44,077 bases of DNA, taken from positions 1 through 44,077 of the forward strand of contig NZ_JADEWI010000054.1 in NCBI RefSeq assembly GCF_015207705.1. Direction: 5' to 3'. The DNA is from Nostoc sp. LEGE 06077. GTDB lineage: Bacteria; Cyanobacteriota; Cyanobacteriia; Cyanobacteriales; Nostocaceae. Shown piece after piece: positions 41,132-44,077 of the stretch; the first letter of the stretch is position 1; the number at the start of each line of letters is the position of its first letter. Below the pieces are notes generated by a model, which saw only the letters and a list, made by a program, of their open reading frames with translations, did no database searches and was not told the DNA's origin. The translations under genes and the position numbers were made by a program.

Positions 41132-41147
41132 GTCGTGTTGCGCCGAC

Positions 41148-41270
41148 GAACTCGTGACCACTGCGCTCAATTAGGCGGTGCTGGGACGGGGCAATAGTTT
41201 ACTCGTGGGAAGCCTAGTTTATAAAAGCCCCGCCCAGCACTCCGCGTTGCCGCCTAATTGCCACGAGTTC
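41148..41270. repeat. Long imperfect inverted repeat downstream of relaxase (module 1)
   Basis: Three stem blocks pair in order: GAACTCGTG (41148-41156) with 41262-41270, CAATTAGGCGG (41168-41178) with 41250-41260, and GTGCTGGG-a-CGGGGC (41178-41192) with 41227-41240. Internal loops are asymmetric and the terminal loop is 34 nt. A 118-bp conserved sequence follows seven bases later. The structure begins 17 bp after the relaxase stop and could serve as terminator, structured RNA or recombination site. No gene is supported inside it. Confidence 0.7.
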
Positions 41271-41276
41271 TTAAAT

Positions 41277-41394
41277 CTTCTTAAATATCAATGTGAGTTT
41301 TGTATAGAGATAAATCTATGCTGTACTAGCAATAATCCATCAATTACTTATAGAGTTTCGTGCAAGTAAGAAACTCAGTTAAGAAAAATTTGAT
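41277..41394. repeat. 118-bp direct repeat, copy 1
   Basis: This 118-bp sequence is about 88 percent identical (14 differences by hand count) to 41838-41955 in the same orientation. Each copy follows directly after a long hairpin. The identical core GAGTTTTGTATAGAGATAAA is retained. It has no shared open frame, so it behaves as a conserved noncoding element. Confidence 0.75.
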
Positions 41395-41532
41395 AATTTC
41401 GCTCGATACCTTTGCCTATAAGATTTCTGTGACCCATTATTGTGCAACTTCCTTGCTCGGTCGCTCCTCGCAAGCTGGGGCGGCTGGGGGGGAGAAAGCG
41501 GTGATCGCCTTCGGTGATGTCGTTTTTAGAGA

Positions 41533-41664
41533 CTATGACGACAACTGAACTCTTTTACGCATAGCCAAGATTTCTTCACGCATAAGCTCAAACTCTTTTA
41601 CATTATCTCGGTTTACGTCAGCTATCTCTTTTTTGGCTGAGAGTGCTTTATTTTGATGTTTCAT
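41533..41664 (-). CDS. Possible 43-residue helical protein
   Basis: ATG at 41664 to stop at 41533 gives MKHQNKALSAKKEIADVNRD and a continuation of 23 residues (NVKEFELMREEILAMRKRV...). It would be a highly charged single helix. No ribosome-binding site is visible. It lies between the two hairpin/repeat modules, in a 1.2-kb region (41132-42376) otherwise without genes. Length and lack of a signal make this a weak call, but composition and amphipathic spacing look protein-like. Confidence 0.3.
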   Translation of the reverse strand: MKHQNKALSAKKEIADVNRDNVKEFELMREEILAMRKRVQLSS

Positions 41665-41772
41665 TTTTATAATTTAATTTTTAAAATCTGATTAAAGTCT
41701 ATTTTGAAGCTGTTATTAACTTGATAAAAATTAAATATATTTCATAATAGGGGGGAAAAGTAGCGAGTTCTT

Positions 41773-41828
41773 GGGTAGCAGTTAGGTCGAGCGGGAGATA
41801 ATACTCCCCCTCGACCTAACTGCTACCC
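41773..41828. repeat. Long near-perfect hairpin (module 2)
   Basis: GGGTAGCAGTTAGGTCGAG (41773-41791) pairs perfectly over 19 bp with 41810-41828. Inside, GGGAG and CTCCC extend the stem by five more pairs around an ATAATA loop. The second 118-bp repeat copy begins nine bases later. It shares the element TTAGG plus GC-rich stem with the hairpin of module 1 but is not an exact copy. Confidence 0.75.
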
Positions 41829-41837
41829 TTATTAAGC

Positions 41838-41955
41838 CTTCTTAAATATTAATATGAGTTTTGTATAGAGATAAATCTATGCTTTGCTATCAAGAATTAA
41901 TCAATTATTTATAGATTTTGGTGTAAGTAAGAAACCGAGTTAAGAAAAATTTGAT
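41838..41955. repeat. 118-bp direct repeat, copy 2
   Basis: The second copy of the 41277-41394 sequence, again right after a long hairpin. Hairpin plus repeat therefore forms a duplicated module whose downstream part is better conserved than the stem sequence. From here to the pseudogene at 42123 I see no other feature. Confidence 0.75.
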
Positions 41956-42122
41956 TACAGCACCCCCTGGAAAATAAAGCTCTCAAAGGCTTTCAGCGAT
42001 AGGGTTCTCCCAGTCTGACACAATAGGCTTATTCAGTAACTTTCAAACTCTTCCTTCAGAAAGTAACAAATGGTACGCGATTTGTCATAATGTTTGACTT
42101 GTGATCTGAAAAATAGGAATAG

Positions 42123-42387
42123 ACGATTTTAGAAACTAAGCGGTTAGAAATTGCAGATTTAACCCACGAACTTCGGCAATAATTCAGTCTTTCTCAAGAA
42201 AAGCTTGCTGCCACTTTTGGGTTTTCGCTCTGAACTGTCAATTGCTAGGAGAAAGGATAGGCAATGCCTTTATAATTGGCACTGAACACTGAAGCAGATT
42301 GAAGAAAAGTTACGAAATTTTGATCAATCAGGACAGGAACTGCTGAACAAATATTTCTTAGAACGGGAGTATTTTAATGACGGATGA
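42123..42387 (+). pseudogene. Decayed XRE-family HTH gene
   Basis: In one frame, from about 42141, RLEIADLTHELRQ-stop-FSLSQEKLAATFGFSL-stop-TVNC matches an XRE helix-turn-helix of the type LTHELRQxFxLSQEKLAAxxGVxxxTVNRWE. At least five in-frame stops occur before the frame shifts near 42291. After that, KQIEEKLRNFDQSGQELLNK continues as the family C-terminus and stops at 42387, overlapping the kinase ATG at 42377. The overlap shows that the gene was once coupled to the hybrid kinase as its regulator. It is now nonfunctional. Confidence 0.75.
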
Positions 42388-43950
42388 GTCAGTAGAGCAG
42401 ATATGTTTAGACGATATTCTTATCACTGAAGAGTTCTTCCGTCGAGTACCCAGAACCAGTAACCTTAAAGAAGAGAACGATGCACTTCATACCTTGGTAC
42501 GGCAACTAGTTGAGCAACCCCAAGTTCTCCTCAGAAAGCTTGTAACAATCGTCACTCAAATGTGTCGGGCAGAAACAAGCGGTATCAGCTTACTTGAAAT
42601 GAATCCTAGTGGGGAAGATATCTGCCGTTGGGTTGCAGTAGCCGGGATGTTAGAAGCATATCAACAAACTCCTACTCTTTACACCTTTAGTTGCTGCGGT
42701 ATCTGCCTAGAACGTCAAGCTCCACTTCTGTATTCCTATCCAGAACGGTATTTCACCTATTTGCAACAGTTTAAGCCCATAATCGTCGAGTGTCTGGTGG
42801 TTCCTTTATTGATTAGTAATCAACCAATTGGCACGATTTGGATTGTATCTCACGATGAGCATCGATGTTTTGATAGAGAAGACTTGCGGCTGATGACAAG
42901 CCTCGCAAATTTTATAGCCGCCGCTTTTTACAGTAGCAAGGCCAGTCAAGCATCTGAAGAATCTGCACGCAGCGAACGAGCTGCTCGTGCCGCTTCAATA
43001 GCGGCACGAGCAGCAGAAGCTAACAATCGTCTCAAAGATGAGTTCCTCGCTGTTCTATCTCACGAACTGCGTTCCCCCCTCAACCCGATCCTAGGTTGGG
43101 CAAAACTCTTACAAACCCACAAATTTGACGAAGCAAAGACGGCTTATGCTCTAGCAACTATTGAACGCAATGCCAAGTTGCAGTCTCAGCTGATGGAAGA
43201 TTTACTCGAAGTTTCCCGCATTCTCCAAAACAAGTTCAGCCTGAATCTCAAATCTGTTGACCTGTCCGCTGTTATTGAAGTAGCACTTGATATTGTACGT
43301 CTATCAGCTCAAGCCAAGTCAATTCAACTGAAGACGAAATTTGCACCGAATGTAGGGCAGGTTTTGGGCGATCCCAGTCGTTTGCAGCAAGTCATCTGGA
43401 ATTTGTTGTCTAACGCCGTTAAGTTCACACCGTCTGGTGGGCAGGTGGAAATACGACTTGAACGTGTAGGGACACAAGCACAAATCCAAGTGAGTGACAC
43501 AGGTAAGGGTATCGAGCCAGAGTTTCTGCCTTACGTGTTTGATTACTTCCGTCAGGCTGACAATAGCACAACGAGAAGCTTTGGCGGCTTGGGGCTGGGT
43601 CTGGCGATCGCTCGTCAAATCGTTGAACTGCACGGTGGAACAATCAAAGCAGAAAGTGAGGGAGACGAAAAAGGTGCCATCTTTACTGTACTGTTACCTA
43701 TCAGCAGTACTGAGCCTCAATCAAGTGAAGACAAGGGGTTGCCTAAAAAATTCCTTAATCTTCAGGGGGTAAAAGTGCTGGTCGTGGACGATGAAGTTGA
43801 TAGCCGGGACTTACTAGTATCGATTCTAGAAGAGTATGGTGCTTCTGTGCGTGCCTTCGCCTCAGCTTCGCAAGTACTAGAAAACTTTTCACTTGAGAAG
43901 CCAGATATTCTTGTAAGTGATATTGGGATGCCAGAAATGGATGGCTACAT
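42377..43950 (+). pseudogene. 5' part of hybrid histidine kinase, disrupted by IS
   Basis: It encodes the first 524 residues of a hybrid sensor kinase. A GAF-type domain (about 40-185) contains FSCCGICLERQAPLLYSYPERYFTY. A coiled-coil Ala/Arg linker (190-215) leads to HisKA with FLAVLSHELRSPLNP (His229) and HATPase_c with DTGKGI and GGLGLGLAI. The receiver begins VLVVDDEVDSRDLL and reaches LVSDIGMPEMDGYM, including its phospho-acceptor Asp, where the insertion sequence intervenes. Read-through adds Ala and stops at 43957. The missing receiver half is at 128-316. Loss of the lysine and the last half of the receiver fold should abolish phosphorelay, while the kinase core might still be made. 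Confidence 0.9.
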
Positions 43951-44077
43951 GGCGTAAATAGAAGGTTCGTGCAACCAGGGGCAACCTTGTAAATTTCTGT
44001 AAAAATGACCCATTTTTTAGCCTTGATTGATAAGAAATACAAATGATAACTTTGCCTAGTTCGTCTCATTTTAGGCA
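43951..44077 (+). mobile_element. Partial insertion sequence, 5' end
   Basis: This is the upstream end of the insertion sequence that splits the hybrid kinase. The inverted repeat GGCGTAAATAGAAGGTTCGT and 16 further bases (43951-43986) match 92-127 in reverse. The direct duplication TACAT precedes it at 43946-43950. A possible transposase start is ATG 44043 (MITLPSSSHFR, running off the window). Only 127 nt are present, the same as at the left end. The five-base duplication and 36-bp ends do not by themselves identify the family. Confidence 0.8.

Noticed and set aside
41178-41369. 63-residue plus-strand frame
   Set aside because: It runs through the hairpin and the 118-bp repeat and has no protein-like pattern or ribosome-binding site.
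41360-41548. 62-residue plus-strand frame
   Set aside because: It overlaps the conserved noncoding repeat, has no ribosome-binding site and no domain pattern.
41773-41828. Integron attC site
   Set aside because: GTTAGGT and ACCTAAC are present, but in the inverse order to the core sites of attC, and no integron integrase or cassette structure is seen.

Overview
The window reads as a cyanobacterial plasmid, most likely from a filamentous heterocyst-forming (Nostoc-like) species. The evidence is a CyRepA1-type replication protein, a bilin-type GAF histidine kinase, HIP1 octamers (GCGATCGC, for example near 11102 and 33961), CAGTTAT-type heptamer repeats, and many small cyanobacterial hypothetical proteins. 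The two window ends carry the two halves of one hybrid histidine kinase gene. Each half is bordered by the same 36-bp inverted repeat and a TACAT duplication. This fits a circular replicon of about 44 kb whose only gap is one multicopy insertion sequence (IS). Exactly 127 nt of that element are present at each end, which looks like an assembler k-mer signature.

Layout on the circle. (1) Signalling block, 42123-43950 continuing at 128-3437: a decayed XRE gene, an IS-disrupted hybrid kinase, a CBCR-like GAF kinase with the CH bilin-attachment motif, and two single-domain response regulators. (2) Two GNAT acetyltransferases (3671-4791). (3) A minus-strand maintenance operon, parA-parB plus a UPF1/DNA2-like SF1 helicase (9645 to 4853), with two identical 20-bp palindromes inside parB. 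(4) A plus-strand three-gene operon: SNF2/RapA-like ATPase, 346-aa protein and 92-aa protein, followed by an unknown acidic protein and a HI1419/HI1420-type toxin-antitoxin pair. (5) A 4.04-kb Tn3-family transposon (14756-18794) with tnpA and its own tyrosine recombinase, inserted in a XerC-like gene that can be rebuilt to 285 codons. (6) A 147-bp MITE-like element, a translationally coupled membrane protein and XRE pair, an Rpn/DUF2887 protein, a PAS histidine kinase and a VanX-like lipoprotein. (7) A restriction-modification operon (HaeIII-like nuclease, Dam-type methylase) with a small HTH gene and an inverted repeat upstream.

(8) The most distinctive block is an eight-gene minus-strand operon (32305 to 26819). 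It runs from an actin-like ATPase through four small proteins, a coiled-coil protein and a membrane protein to a membrane-anchored HerA/TraD-like ATPase. A divergent ribbon-helix-helix gene sits upstream, with repeat-containing DNA between them. I recognise the families at the ends but not the pathway. (9) The replication module has an inverted-repeat-rich leader, a hairpin that can hide the rep ribosome-binding site, and the 1162-aa CyRepA1-like initiator. (10) The mobilization region has a wHTH gene, a zinc-ribbon gene, a lysine-rich accessory protein, MobC and a relaxase with a Toprim-like C-terminus. The divergent intergenic segment at 38602-39201 carries ten covarying 11-nt mini-hairpins. 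Downstream of the relaxase, a long hairpin followed by a 118-bp repeat occurs twice.

Together this is a mobilizable plasmid with two different segregation ATPase systems (ParA-type and actin-type), addiction and R-M modules, and accessory light or stress signalling genes. No type IV secretion machinery is visible, so transfer would need helper functions.
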